Assembly: GCA_018825145.1 (NCBI GenBank)
Contig: JAHJFD010000032.1
Location: forward strand, 1 to 47,608
DNA: 47,608 nucleotides
From: Patescibacteria group bacterium
GTDB lineage: Bacteria > Patescibacteriota > Gracilibacteria > UM-FILTER-43-11
Direction: 5' to 3'
Shown here piece after piece: positions 17,480-25,296 of the stretch. Each line of letters starts with the position of its first letter. Position 1 is the first letter of the stretch. The notes beneath the pieces are model-generated. The model had not been told where the DNA came from and made no database searches. It worked only from the letters and a program-made list of their open reading frames with translations. Position numbers and translations under genes: made by a program.

Positions 17480-17782
17480 TTATACAGCAAACTGAAAACG
17501 GCGAACTTCTTTTTCCAGTCTGTCTTTTAATAAATCTTTCTGCAGTTCCAGATCATAATTAATTTGTAAGTTCAGCCATAGTTGAGCTGAGGTACCAAAA
17601 TATCTGGCGAGCCTGAGTGCGCTGTCGGCACTGATGGATCTTTTGCCCAATACAATTTCGTTTATTCGCCTAGGCGGTACACTGATATCTTTTGCCAGTC
17701 TGTATTGGCTTATGCCGTATGGCCTGAGGAATTCCTCTATTAAGATTTCGCCCGGATGAACTGGTTTAATTTTTTTTGTCAT
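17480..17782 (-). CDS. higA: HigA-family antitoxin
   Basis: The 100-residue protein has the HigA signature VHPGEILIEEFLRPYGISQY, followed by an XRE-type HTH (LAKDISVPPRRINEIVLGKR) and the dimer helix ALRLARYFGTSAQLWLNLQ. It should bind and neutralise HigB and repress the shared promoter. It follows higB with a 5-base gap, the toxin-first order typical of higBA. Confidence 0.92.
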   Translation of the reverse strand: MTKKIKPVHPGEILIEEFLRPYGISQYRLAKDISVPPRRINEIVLGKRSISADSALRLARYFGTSAQLWLNLQINYDLELQKDLLKDRLEKEVRRFQFAV

Positions 17783-17787
17783 ATTGA

Positions 17788-18069
17788 TTAATGGTAGTCA
17801 ATAATTTCAACATTGTAAGCGTCGCCATCTTTCCATTCGAAGCATATTCTCCATTGCTCATTGATTCTGATGCTGTACTGCCCTTTACGTTTTCCGGTAA
17901 GTTTTTTCAGTCTGTTTCCCGGAGGTAAAGACAGGTCTTTCAGACTGATGGCAGCATTAAGGTAGGTGAGTTTGATAAGGCCTGCTCTTTGGATGCTTCC
18001 CGGTAACTCGAATGATCCGGTTCTTCTGAAAAGTCTTTCGGTATCTTTGCATTTAAAGCTACGTATCAT
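17788..18069 (-). CDS. higB: HigB-family toxin, RelE-like mRNA interferase
   Basis: The 93-residue protein is a full-length HigB. It begins with MIRSFKCKDTERLFRR, has the central RAGLIKLTYLNAAISLKDL and the C-terminal core GQYSIRINEQWRICFEWKDG with DAYNVEIIDYH. Known members cut mRNA on the ribosome. Two promoters lie upstream: one with a symmetric operator and one with an SOS-box-like palindrome. Confidence 0.92.
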   Translation of the reverse strand: MIRSFKCKDTERLFRRTGSFELPGSIQRAGLIKLTYLNAAISLKDLSLPPGNRLKKLTGKRKGQYSIRINEQWRICFEWKDGDAYNVEIIDYH

Positions 18070-18084
18070 TTATGGTTCATTAAA

Positions 18085-18113
18085 ATAATAACGTGTCGCG
18101 TTATTAAAGTCAA
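18085..18113 (-). promoter_or_regulatory. higBA promoter with embedded operator
   Basis: On the minus strand, TTGACT (18108-18113), a 17-base spacer and TATTAT (18085-18090) form a near-consensus promoter. A palindrome AATAACG-TGTCG-CGTTATT (18087-18105) fills the spacer and touches the -10. Its place fits autorepression by HigA. Confidence 0.75.
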
Positions 18114-18140
18114 GTGTTTTTTGGCTTTTGCAACATCTTT

Positions 18141-18169
18141 AATATAGTGAACATATGTTCACTAGTCAA
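18141..18169 (-). promoter_or_regulatory. SOS-box-like promoter upstream of higBA
   Basis: On the minus strand, TTGACT (18164-18169), 17 bases and TATATT (18141-18146). The spacer contains the perfect 16-base palindrome GTGAACATATGTTCAC (18147-18162), which matches the Gram-positive-type LexA core GAACnnnnGTTC. It is one of four such promoters in the window. It would add DNA-damage control to higBA, upstream of the self-regulated promoter. Confidence 0.6.
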
Positions 18170-18189
18170 GAAATTGTCTGAAATGCCAT

Positions 18190-19485
18190 TTAAGGCCGTA
18201 GGCGGTTGATAAGCCTTGGGAAGGGAATTGTTTCGCGAATATGGTGAGTGCCGGTGATCCAGCCGGTGATCCTTTCGAGGCCGTAACCGAATCCGCTGTG
18301 AGGCACCGTGCCGTACTTGCGTAAATCCAGGTACCAGTCGAAGACTTTGGGATCAAGGCCGTGTTCCCCGATTCTTTTCAGCATGACTTCCAGATCGTCT
18401 TCACGCTGGGAGCCGCCGATTATTTCTCCGTAACCTTCCGGCGCAAGCAGATCACAGTTCAGACAAACAGCTTCGTTTTCCGGGTCGCGCTTCATGTAAA
18501 AAGCCTTCACCTCGGCCGGATATTTTTCCACAAAAATCGGCTGGTCATATTTTTGGGTCAGCAGGGTTTCGTCATCAGCGCCCAGGTCGTGATTTGGCTG
18601 AATGTCTGATCCCATTTCGCGTAATTCTTTTATGACTTCAGCGTGGGTTTTGCGGATAAAGGGCGCTTTGATCTTTTTCAGCGGTGCTATGTCGCGTTCC
18701 AGAATTTCCAGTTCTTTTAAATTCTTTTCGAGCACGCGTTTGAGGATATGCATAACTAGTTCCTCCTGAAACTTCATGTTCATTTCGTGGTCGCAGTAGG
18801 CCATCTCGGCGTCCATCATCCAGAACTCTGTTAAGTGCCGGCGGGTTTTACTTTTTTCAGCCCGGAACACGGGGCCGAAATCAAACACCCGTCCATGCGA
18901 CATAATGGCGGCTTCTAAATACAACTGACCGGACTGACTCAGGTAGGCGGTGTCTTCATCAAAATAATTTATTTCAAAAAGTTCGGTTGTCCCTTCACAG
19001 GCGTTGGGAGTTAAAATAGGGGAATCGATTTTGATAAAATCATTGCCTGCAAAGTATTCGTAGGTGGCGTTTATAATCGTATTGCGCACCCGCTGAATGG
19101 CCCACTGTTTTCCGGAGCGCAGCCAGAGGTGCCGGTTGTCCAGAAGGAATTCCGGGCCGTGTTCTTTTTTACTTATCGGGTATTCTTCAGCTGGAATCTG
19201 AAGAGGCTCGATTTTTTTGACGACCATTTCAAAAACGTCTTCGAGTTTGGGGTGTTTGTTGATGAGGCCGGTGACGCGCAACGAGGTTTCCATGGTGAGT
19301 TTTTCGGCCTGTTCCATGGATTCTTTTCCACTTTCATTTTCGGTCACAATGCCCTGCATAAAACCGGTACCGTCGCGGAGCTGAAGAAAATAAATCTTCC
19401 CGCTGCCACGGCGATTGTACATCCAGCCTTCCAGCGTAACTTCCTTACCCACAAAATCGCGGGCGTTTTTTATCTTAAAAGTCAT
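18190..19485 (-). CDS. asnS: Asparaginyl-tRNA synthetase
   Basis: The 431-residue protein is a class IIb synthetase. The N-terminal OB fold has VTLEGWMYNRRGSGKIYFLQLRDG. Motif 2 is FGPVFRAEKSKTRRHLTEFW, and motif 3 is GFGYGLERITGWITG, followed by the ending ETIPFPRLINRL typical of AsnRS rather than AspRS. It charges tRNA-Asn in the cytoplasm. Length matches the compact archaeal/bacterial AsnRS form. Confidence 0.93.
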   Translation of the reverse strand: MTFKIKNARDFVGKEVTLEGWMYNRRGSGKIYFLQLRDGTGFMQGIVTENESGKESMEQAEKLTMETSLRVTGLINKHPKLEDVFEMVVKKIEPLQIPAEEYPISKKEHGPEFLLDNRHLWLRSGKQWAIQRVRNTIINATYEYFAGNDFIKIDSPILTPNACEGTTELFEINYFDEDTAYLSQSGQLYLEAAIMSHGRVFDFGPVFRAEKSKTRRHLTEFWMMDAEMAYCDHEMNMKFQEELVMHILKRVLEKNLKELEILERDIAPLKKIKAPFIRKTHAEVIKELREMGSDIQPNHDLGADDETLLTQKYDQPIFVEKYPAEVKAFYMKRDPENEAVCLNCDLLAPEGYGEIIGGSQREDDLEVMLKRIGEHGLDPKVFDWYLDLRKYGTVPHSGFGYGLERITGWITGTHHIRETIPFPRLINRLRP

Positions 19486-19539
19486 AATGTTCCTTAATTA
19501 ACAGGGACATTATAAGCAAAGAGCCTCTTTGGGGGAAGT

Positions 19540-20244
19540 TTACTTTGTTAACTTGAAGCCGTCACTGATGGCATCTTTTTCATCGCAATAGCGCCTTTCG
19601 CCGGGCTGGTCGCCGGTGGTGCGTCCGCTGTAACCGGTGGTTTCCGGAAGGAAATAGACTTTTTCACCGGTGCTTTTTACTTCGGCTTTTATCGGGCCGC
19701 TGGTTTTACAGATCTTGGCCTGGGCCAGACTGGAGGCGATCATTAAAATGACTATCAGTACGATCGCGATGACCCAATATTTATGGGCGATCAGATAATC
19801 TTTGTATTTCTTGGGGGTCATCTTCCGTTCGAATTCGGCATCGATGTAATTCAGAGGCTGGATCTCAGGAATTTTCGTCGGTCCTTCTTTTTTGTATTCA
19901 TAGAAATAAACTTCGGTCTCTGTCATCAGTACGCCGTAAAGGGCCTGTACGGCCTGGCAGTCTTTATGGAACACTTCAATGTCTTCCGGCGTGATTTGGG
20001 GAGTGGCGCTGACGGTTTTTAAACCTATGACAATCAGGACTTCGCGTTTGGTCAGGTTGTCCAGAATGTGCAGGTCAAAACGTTTGGCTTCGGGCATTTT
20101 TTTAACCAGCGTACGTTTATGATCGATTAAAAAGTTCTCCTGAATTTTGTCTTTCAGAAAATCTTTGAATTCTTCGGGAGTGTTAAATCTCGCGTCGCCG
20201 ATCATCTCGGTCAGTTTCTTTTTGTTCAGGTTGTCTTCGAGCAT
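19540..20244 (-). CDS. Single-helix membrane protein with C-terminal sunset-type domain
   Basis: The 234-residue protein has a soluble N-terminal part of about 155 residues, mixed alpha/beta, not recognised. One membrane helix follows (YWVIAIVLIVILMIASSLA). The outer tail has VKSTGEKVYFLPETTGYSG with GERRYCDEKDAISDGFKL, which matches the small sunset domain found at the ends of many Patescibacteria membrane proteins. The N-terminus may hold a PD-(D/E)XK-like remnant (RFDLHILDNLTKREVLIVIG), but I cannot confirm it. It has its own promoter. Confidence 0.6.
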   Translation of the reverse strand: MLEDNLNKKKLTEMIGDARFNTPEEFKDFLKDKIQENFLIDHKRTLVKKMPEAKRFDLHILDNLTKREVLIVIGLKTVSATPQITPEDIEVFHKDCQAVQALYGVLMTETEVYFYEYKKEGPTKIPEIQPLNYIDAEFERKMTPKKYKDYLIAHKYWVIAIVLIVILMIASSLAQAKICKTSGPIKAEVKSTGEKVYFLPETTGYSGRTTGDQPGERRYCDEKDAISDGFKLTK

Positions 20245-20265
20245 TTTTTAATGATTAATCTGTAT

Positions 20266-20294
20266 ATTATATCATTTTTTAGAATTTTTTACAA
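20266..20294 (-). promoter_or_regulatory. Promoter of the sunset-domain gene
   Basis: Minus strand: TTGTAA (20289-20294), 17-base spacer, TATAAT (20266-20271), about 22 bases before the start codon. Confidence 0.6.
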
Positions 20295-20540
20295 GAATAT
20301 GATGACTCATGAATAACTTTGGGCAAACATACTTGTCAAAATCGGGGAAAATGAATCTGGGGCAGGGGTACCTTTTTGAGGGTATGGAATTCTGATTTAC
20401 ATCACAGGGTATGTAATGGTACCTATGAGGCACCGCTGATGTTAAACGTAAAAAAGTACTCTAAACGACATACCTCCTCCTTTGGTCTGCAAAATTTTCC
20501 GGAATGAGTATGCAAAATGCTTCGTCAGGTGGAAAAAACA
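20295..20540. other. Intergenic stretch without a clear gene
   Basis: No gene longer than a few codons was found. On the minus strand a perfect Shine-Dalgarno-like run, AAAGGAGGAGG near 20473-20483, stands two bases before an ATG at about 20471, but that frame stops after nine codons. Two GGTACC palindromes (20367-20372 and 20418-20423) flank paired GGGTATG words. Nothing else is evident. Confidence 0.4.
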
Positions 20541-21827
20541 TTAATTTAACTTTTTCCCTCCGACAAAAACCTGTTCGATCATTTCAGCAGTTCCGCGGTA
20601 AATCAGTTTAGAAAGAATCTGTTCCGGTTTCATGTAGAGGCTTTTTTGTCTCGCGGGATCGGCCTTCCGGTGGTCGATGACCAGAAAATCTGCCTGTTTG
20701 CCTGCTTCTAAACTGCCTGTCTGTTTTTCCATTGAAAGCACTTTGGCGCCGCCTAAAGTGGCCAGATAAAAAGCTTCCGGAAGAGTCATGGGCGGAGCCA
20801 TTTTCCCTTTCGAAAATACCGCAAGAAGTTTGGAATTTTCGATCGCTTCTTTCATCTCATTCAGCATCGACAGGCTGTAACCGCCCGCCACATCGGTGCC
20901 AAGACCCATGCAAAGGCCGGTCTGCCGGTAATGGCGGAAGGGCATAATACCGCTGGATAAAAACCGGTTCGAAGTGGGACAGTGAGAGATTTTGGTGCCG
21001 GTTTCCTTTATTCTTTTTTGCTCAGCTTCGCCCAAATATATGCAGTGGGCCATAATGGTTTTAGGCCCAAGAAGGCCTGCTTTATCGTAAACGTCGGTGT
21101 AATTCCGGTATTTTGGAAACAGCTTTTTGGTGAAGGCGATTTCCCCCAGATTCTCGGAAAGGTGGGTCTGAATATAAGCTCCTGTTTCTCTGGCCATTTT
21201 GCCCACGGCTTCCATCAGCTTAAAAGAACAGGTGATGGCAAACCGGGGCGTTAAAGCGTAGAACAGTCTGCCGCCATGTCCGTGCCATTTTTCAATGAGC
21301 TCCTGGCAGTCAGCCAGCGATTGCCGCGTGTTTTCCGTCAAATAGGCTGGGCTGTTCTGGTCCATCATCACCTTGCCGATCACGGCGCGCAGGCCGGCTT
21401 TTTTTGCCGCCTGAAAAGCGATGTCGGTGGCGGATTTATGAATGGTGGCGTAAGTCAGCGTCGTAGTTGTGCCGTTTTTTATAAGGTCGCCGAAAAAGAT
21501 TTTGGCGGATTTTTGAGCTTCCTCTTTTTTCGCGAACATCTTTTCGCGCGGGAAAGTGTAATTTTCAAGCCATGGCAGAAGGTCCTTGTCGCCGATCCCA
21601 GCGAACGCGTACTGTGGCAGGTGATTGTGAGTGTCCACAAAGCCCGGGCAGATCAGGCGGTCCGAATAATCAAAAAATTTGTACCCCTTGTACTTTCGTC
21701 GGGGGTCTTTTTTACCCACGTATTCCATCAGTCCTGTTTTAGACACGACCAGATAACCCGGATTTAAGACGGTCAGTGTATGCTCATTTTTGGGCGAAAA
21801 AATAAGGGCTTTATAAATCGCGTTCAT
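20541..21827 (-). CDS. guaD: Guanine deaminase
   Basis: The 428-residue amidohydrolase has the metal motif PGFVDTHNHLPQYAFAG and the region LPWLENYTFPREKMF, as in eukaryotic and bacterial guanine deaminases. Later metal ligands are visible in QTHLSENLGE, MAHCIYLGE and LGTDVAGG. The substrate-loop motif ALTPRFAITCS also matches. It would convert guanine to xanthine plus ammonia. It follows a cupin gene with a 10-base gap, so they form an operon. Purine salvage of this kind is uncommon in reduced Patescibacteria genomes. Confidence 0.9.
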   Translation of the reverse strand: MNAIYKALIFSPKNEHTLTVLNPGYLVVSKTGLMEYVGKKDPRRKYKGYKFFDYSDRLICPGFVDTHNHLPQYAFAGIGDKDLLPWLENYTFPREKMFAKKEEAQKSAKIFFGDLIKNGTTTTLTYATIHKSATDIAFQAAKKAGLRAVIGKVMMDQNSPAYLTENTRQSLADCQELIEKWHGHGGRLFYALTPRFAITCSFKLMEAVGKMARETGAYIQTHLSENLGEIAFTKKLFPKYRNYTDVYDKAGLLGPKTIMAHCIYLGEAEQKRIKETGTKISHCPTSNRFLSSGIMPFRHYRQTGLCMGLGTDVAGGYSLSMLNEMKEAIENSKLLAVFSKGKMAPPMTLPEAFYLATLGGAKVLSMEKQTGSLEAGKQADFLVIDHRKADPARQKSLYMKPEQILSKLIYRGTAEMIEQVFVGGKKLN

Positions 21828-21837
21828 ATTTTTTTGG

Positions 21838-22245
21838 TTAGCTTTCGGTTGTCATTCCGTCGAATTCTTCGTCATCGCTCTCCGCATCCTCTTTTGTCGC
21901 GTGTATGGTGCCGTCTTTGTGATGGGCCGGAGAATAAATGGTGTACATCTTCAGCTCATCGGTTTCGGACGTATTGATCACATTGTGCTGAGCGCCGGAT
22001 GGCACGATGATCGAAACACCGTCTTTCAGCTGGTATTCGTTGCCGTCTATTATGCACATTCCTTCTCCCGACTCAAAGCGGAAGAATTGGTCGTTTTCTT
22101 CATGCACCTCCATGCCGATTTCTTCACCGGGCTTCAGGCTCATCAACACGAGCTGGCAGTGTTTGGCCGAATAAAGCACCTTACGAAAGTTTGAATTTTC
22201 GAGAGTGTCTTTTTCGATATTTGCAAAAAAACCTTTCATATTCAT
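21838..22245 (-). CDS. Cupin-domain protein
   Basis: The 135-residue protein is a single small cupin. EIGMEVHEENDQFFRFESGEG fits cupin motif 1 and VPSGAQHNVINTSET motif 2. The ending YSPAHHKDGTIHATKEDAE is frequent in a conserved bacterial cupin group of unknown role. The metal-ligand pattern His/Glu/His is present, so it probably binds a metal. It is first gene of an operon with guaD. Confidence 0.8.
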   Translation of the reverse strand: MNMKGFFANIEKDTLENSNFRKVLYSAKHCQLVLMSLKPGEEIGMEVHEENDQFFRFESGEGMCIIDGNEYQLKDGVSIIVPSGAQHNVINTSETDELKMYTIYSPAHHKDGTIHATKEDAESDDEEFDGMTTES

Positions 22246-22294
22246 AGTTTGTTAGAGAATTACTCCTCTATTATACATGAAACGGGCGAAGGTA

Positions 22295-22846
22295 TTATTT
22301 CTTCTTTTTAGCCTCCTTTTTAACCGTCTTCTTCACAGCTTTTTTGGCAGCTTTTTTGGCCGGTGCCTCAACCACTTCTTTTGCCTCTTTCTTAGCTGGC
22401 TTTTCTGCAACTTCTTTCACCTCCTTTGCTTCCGGAGAAACAATTGGTGCCAGCATCTTTAAGATTTTGTCGAGTTTGTAGTCCAGTTTATTCAGCTGTT
22501 CTTTGAGCTCTGAATTGTCGGCTTTTGGCCTATCCTCAAATCGTGGGGCGGAATGTTCTCTTTTTGGTCTGGACATACCGCGTCCGCTGCCTTCGAAACA
22601 TTCGCTGCAAAAAACAGGCTTTTCGCCCGTAGGTTTAAACGGCACTTCACACTGATTTCCGCAGTCGGCGCAGGTAGCCCTGTGCATCTGGGGACGACCC
22701 CGATCACCACCACCAAAACCACCTCTGCCACCACCAAAACCACCTCTTCCGCCTCCACCGCCAAAACCACCCCTTCCACCGCCACCACCAAAACCACCTC
22801 TTCCGCCTCCGCTATCTCTGTTGTCTGATCTGTTATATTGACCCAT
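22295..22846 (-). CDS. RGG-rich protein with CxxC zinc ribbon and lysine/alanine tail
   Basis: The 183-residue protein has three parts. Residues about 12-50 are RGG/GGGRGGFGG repeats typical of RNA binding. Then a treble-clef-like ribbon, CADCGNQCEVPFKPTGEKP followed by FCSECF, gives two CxxC pairs. A short coiled coil (ELKEQLNKLDYKLDKILKML) precedes a highly basic KKAAKKAVKK tail. Similar CxxC proteins occur widely in Patescibacteria; their role is not established. RNA binding is inferred from composition. The glycine repeats are coded by a degenerate DNA minisatellite. Confidence 0.7.
   Translation of the reverse strand: MGQYNRSDNRDSGGGRGGFGGGGGRGGFGGGGGRGGFGGGRGGFGGGDRGRPQMHRATCADCGNQCEVPFKPTGEKPVFCSECFEGSGRGMSRPKREHSAPRFEDRPKADNSELKEQLNKLDYKLDKILKMLAPIVSPEAKEVKEVAEKPAKKEAKEVVEAPAKKAAKKAVKKTVKKEAKKKK
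22705..22812. repeat. Degenerate minisatellite coding for RGG repeats
   Basis: About 108 bases built from variants of CCACCAAAACCACCTCTTCC, all within the RGG gene and all keeping frame. Copy number may vary among strains. Confidence 0.6.
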
Positions 22847-22954
22847 AGTACTTTATTAGTTAGTAGGATGGAGTTTATGTCATATTCGGGAAAGTAGCAA
22901 GGCGGAATGATGACAGCTACAGGATAATAATAATTTCCTGGTTGTAGATGTTGG

Positions 22955-23269
22955 TTATTCTTTGACTATTTTTATGCCTCTTAGTCCAAGAATGAATGAT
23001 CCTATAATCAATACCTTTATAAGATAGTGACTATGAATATCCATGAAATCACTGGTCATAGGAGTAATTTTGCCCGCTAGCAGATGGGAAAGGATGCCTA
23101 TTGGCAAAGTGAAGAACAGCCAATTATGTTTTGGTATATCCAGCCTGATCTTACGAAATAGCCAGGATAGCAAGGGCGACAGCAAATACATTCCCAGAAA
23201 GGCCGCTACAAGATCAAAAATAGCGTAGCCACCAAAGCGAAATTGTCTAAGATATTCAATTGGAATCAT
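22955..23269 (-). CDS. Small membrane protein, unrecognised
   Basis: A 104-residue protein with three likely membrane helices (FDLVAAFLGMYLLSPLLSWLF; LFFTLPIGILSHLLAG; YLIKVLIIGSFILGL). No family was recognised. It starts 17 bases after the cold-shock gene, so it is probably cotranscribed with it. Confidence 0.6.
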   Translation of the reverse strand: MIPIEYLRQFRFGGYAIFDLVAAFLGMYLLSPLLSWLFRKIRLDIPKHNWLFFTLPIGILSHLLAGKITPMTSDFMDIHSHYLIKVLIIGSFILGLRGIKIVKE

Positions 23270-23286
23270 ATATCCAACTTATCAGC

Positions 23287-23484
23287 TTAGACGAGTGTAA
23301 CCTTGACTGCTTTTGGCCCCTTGTCGGAAGCCTCTTTTTCAAAGGTAACTTTGTCACCTTCGCGCAGATCGTTAAAATCAGCGTCGACAAGATCGTTTCT
23401 GTGAAAGAAAACGTCCTTGTCTTCTCCTTCCGGAGTAATAAAACCGAAGCCCTTTTCATTGAGCTTTTTAATGATACCTTCCAT
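23287..23484 (-). CDS. Cold-shock domain protein
   Basis: The 65-residue protein is a complete cold-shock domain. KGFGFITPEGEDKDVFFH carries both RNA-binding motifs (RNP1-like GFGFI and RNP2-like VFFH). The end is GPKAVKVTLV. It acts as an RNA chaperone. Its transcript has a leader of about 88 bases with a strong hairpin, as many cold-shock mRNAs do. Confidence 0.93.
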   Translation of the reverse strand: MEGIIKKLNEKGFGFITPEGEDKDVFFHRNDLVDADFNDLREGDKVTFEKEASDKGPKAVKVTLV

Positions 23485-23502
23485 AATAATAAAAGGTTAA
23501 AA

Positions 23503-23539
23503 AATAAATTCCGTTAAGCAATGTTTATTGGAATTTATT
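23503..23539 (-). promoter_or_regulatory. Leader hairpin of the cold-shock gene
   Basis: AATAAATTCC (23503-23512) and GGAATTTATT (23530-23539) form a perfect 10-base stem with a 17-base loop in the 5' leader. Its lower edge lies 18 bases before the start codon. An AU-rich stem here could act as a temperature-sensitive switch. Confidence 0.55.
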
Positions 23540-23578
23540 GTCTAAACCCTATAAAAATTTTCCTAATGGACTTGTCTG

Positions 23579-23606
23579 ATAATACAGTAAATTCTGAAAT
23601 AGTCAA
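23579..23606 (-). promoter_or_regulatory. Promoter of the cold-shock gene
   Basis: Minus strand: TTGACT (23601-23606), 16-base spacer, TATTAT (23579-23584). Transcription would start near 23572. Confidence 0.6.
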
Positions 23607-23641
23607 TGGGTAATGTTCACATAATGCTTTATTGGCTATAA

Positions 23642-23989
23642 TCAAATATATTTTTTGTAAGTTTCGCTGTACCTCTGCAATGCTTTTTCAACTACATCTT
23701 CTCCCAGTTCGTCTTTGACTTCTGCATAGATTTCTTTAGAAAGAAAGTACGTGGATAATTCATCTGAAGTTACTTTGATGGTGGCGGAACGCCGCTCATG
23801 CAGGAGTAATCCCATTTCGCCAAAGAAATCACCCGCTTCCAGCGTGGCAATGATCTCGCCGTCTCTCTCTACATCCACCTTTCCGGACTTGATGACGTAT
23901 AGTCCATCTACTTTGTCATTCTGCTGAAGGATAATATCGCCTTTTTTGAACTCCTTAGCTTCGAAGATTTTTGAAAGATCTGGATCCAT
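23642..23989 (-). CDS. Cyclic-nucleotide-binding domain protein
   Basis: From the ATG at 23989 the protein has 115 residues and is a lone cNMP-binding fold. FKKGDIILQQNDKVDGLYVIKSG is the entry, GDFFGEMGLLLHERRSATIKV the phosphate-binding cassette with the Gly-Glu and Arg expected for nucleotide binding. There is no HTH, so it is not a CRP-type regulator. A longer start at 24061 would overlap the upstream gene and adds no domain. It lies 23 bases after a small membrane protein and may act with it. Confidence 0.8.
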   Translation of the reverse strand: MDPDLSKIFEAKEFKKGDIILQQNDKVDGLYVIKSGKVDVERDGEIIATLEAGDFFGEMGLLLHERRSATIKVTSDELSTYFLSKEIYAEVKDELGEDVVEKALQRYSETYKKYI

Positions 23990-24012
23990 ATTGTTCTTAT
24001 ACTTATAATGCC

Positions 24013-24399
24013 TTAGGCAAGAAATCCTACGTAAGATAAATATGCTCCGCCAATAACCCATAGGCCACCAGCGAACTTTATCAAGTTCTTTGAGTAAAAG
24101 GATTGAACCAGGCCATCGAAAGCTTTAGGCATGACTGTCAGTAAAACTCCTTTTACAAGAAAGCCCAGGCCAATAAAGCTAACAAGCACTTCTGCCAGGT
24201 TACCCCACATGAAGTGTTTGGTGACAAGAACTACCCCAATGGCGATCATGCCCATATCGATAGACACTAAACTAAAGCTTTCTTTGCTAAAGTCCTTGAA
24301 GGCTTTTGCGTAGAAATTCTGATTTAGTAGAATTCCTAGGCCAGTGAGGCCAAGTACGGGCCCAAAGATTTGAGCCAAAAATAATGTCATTTCGTTCAT
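24013..24399 (-). CDS. Four-helix membrane protein, unrecognised
   Basis: A 128-residue hydrophobic protein with four membrane helices (LAQIFGPVLGLTGLGILL; MGMIAIGVVLVTKHFMW; VLVSFIGLGFLVKGVLL; FAGGLWVIGGAYLSYVGF). No family was recognised. It heads a likely two-gene operon with the cNMP-binding protein, suggesting a signalling or transport pair. Confidence 0.65.
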   Translation of the reverse strand: MNEMTLFLAQIFGPVLGLTGLGILLNQNFYAKAFKDFSKESFSLVSIDMGMIAIGVVLVTKHFMWGNLAEVLVSFIGLGFLVKGVLLTVMPKAFDGLVQSFYSKNLIKFAGGLWVIGGAYLSYVGFLA

Positions 24400-24500
24400 A
24401 TAAAAAAGATAATAGATTAATAAATTTTATTTTCACATAATCAGTATACACCAATTTGCTCTTCCATTTGTTGTTGGGTGGGGATTGATTTTTGATTGCT

Positions 24501-24546
24501 CAATATGTTTTTATAATATATAATTATATTATCTAATCATAATATT
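24501..24546 (+). promoter_or_regulatory. Promoter and palindrome before the MazF-type module
   Basis: TTGCTC, 17 bases and TATAAT precede the antitoxin start. A 12-base palindrome, ATATAATTATAT, overlaps the -10 and could bind the antitoxin. The region is extremely AT-rich, so symmetry may be partly chance. Confidence 0.4.
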
Positions 24547-24777
24547 ATGACGACTTCACTTGTTCTTACAGAACCCAACGCCCAATTTGTGACATCTGAG
24601 GCGCGAAGGAAGGAAATCACTAAGACACGTATTATCAATCAGGCTCTGGATATGTATCGCAAGTACAAACTTCGCAAGGATCTAATAGAAGGATTTAGCT
24701 CTCAGACGGATAAAGATGTAGCTGAGGCTATGTCTGATTTTGATGATTATTTACGAATTATTGATTCAGGAGAATGA
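24547..24777 (+). CDS. Putative antitoxin of a MazF/PemK-type module
   Basis: A 76-residue protein. The N-terminal half, TSLVLTEPNAQFVTSEARRK with ITKTRIINQALDMYRKYKLR, looks like a ribbon-helix-helix DNA-binding domain. The acidic C-terminal tail would wrap the toxin. Its stop overlaps the toxin start by four bases, so they are translationally coupled. Confidence 0.75.
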   Translation: MTTSLVLTEPNAQFVTSEARRKEITKTRIINQALDMYRKYKLRKDLIEGFSSQTDKDVAEAMSDFDDYLRIIDSGE

Positions 24778-25136
24778 AGCGAATCAAACAATTTGAAATT
24801 TATCAGGTAAATTTGGAGCCACGAAAAGGCTCTGAACAAGTAGGCAAGCGACCTTGCGTGGTTCTGCAGACGAATGCGGTAGGGCATATTGCACAGGTAT
24901 TCCTTGTAGCTCCACTTACGAGTAAGCAACTTGAAAAGGTCTATCCCTATCAGGTTCTGGTTAATCGCTCTAAGAGCAATGGATTGAAGTGTGATTCAAA
25001 GATTAAATTCGAACAACTTCGTATTATTGATCGAGTGCGCATAGGTAAGAAACTTGGTCAACTCGAAATCGACTACCAGCCAGCCGTCTTTCAGGCCATT
25101 GACGTCATGATCGATCGCTTCGGGGATTTTCGGTAG
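24774..25136 (+). CDS. MazF/PemK-family mRNA interferase toxin
   Basis: The 120-residue protein has the MazF SH3-like barrel: FEIYQVNLEPRKGSEQVGKRPCVVLQ at the N-terminus with the catalytic Arg in KRPCVVL, a central FLVAPLTS strand, and KFEQLRIIDRVRIGKKLGQL. Known members cut RNA at short specific sequences. It is paired with the overlapping antitoxin. Confidence 0.9.
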   Translation: MKRIKQFEIYQVNLEPRKGSEQVGKRPCVVLQTNAVGHIAQVFLVAPLTSKQLEKVYPYQVLVNRSKSNGLKCDSKIKFEQLRIIDRVRIGKKLGQLEIDYQPAVFQAIDVMIDRFGDFR

Positions 25137-25159
25137 CTACTTGTCCGGGGCTTAATTAG

Positions 25160-25186
25160 TGGAGAATGGTGTAGTAGTTGGACATG
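25160..25186 (-). pseudogene. 5' remnant of a Cas4-like nuclease gene
   Basis: Minus strand ATG at 25186 reads MSNYYTILH then stops. The functional nuclease gene at 28401 begins MSTYYTPLR, and the DNA around both starts is alike (GGTGTAGTAG at 25168 and 28384, then GGACATGG). This is therefore the truncated start of a second nuclease copy. Confidence 0.55.
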
Positions 25187-25204
25187 GATTTGTATTGTTT
25201 GGAT

Positions 25205-25296
25205 TTGACTTTGCGCACCTGTTTTGCTATCATTATTTCAGAAAAGGTGTTCGGCCGTGGTTCATATACCACACTTGGCGGAGCTCCTTTTTATTT
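25205..25296 (+). ncRNA. Candidate small RNA, copy A
   Basis: TTGACT (25205-25210), 17 bases and TATCAT (25228-25233), with TG before the -10, form a good promoter with no gene after it. The transcript from about 25240 can fold: AAAAGG (25242-25247) with CCTTTT (25286-25291), enclosing GTGGT/ACCAC (25257-25261, 25268-25272). It ends in a T run. Promoter and layout match copy B at 28430. A bidirectional terminator for the toxin gene is an alternative. Confidence 0.35.

Noticed and set aside
20455-20483. Leader-peptide gene behind a perfect Shine-Dalgarno-like sequence
   Set aside because: The frame has only nine codons, the spacing to the ATG is too short, and no gene that it could control follows within normal distance.
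23613-23620. SOS-box half site near the cold-shock promoter
   Set aside because: Only one arm is present and it lies upstream of the -35, outside the geometry of the four full sites.
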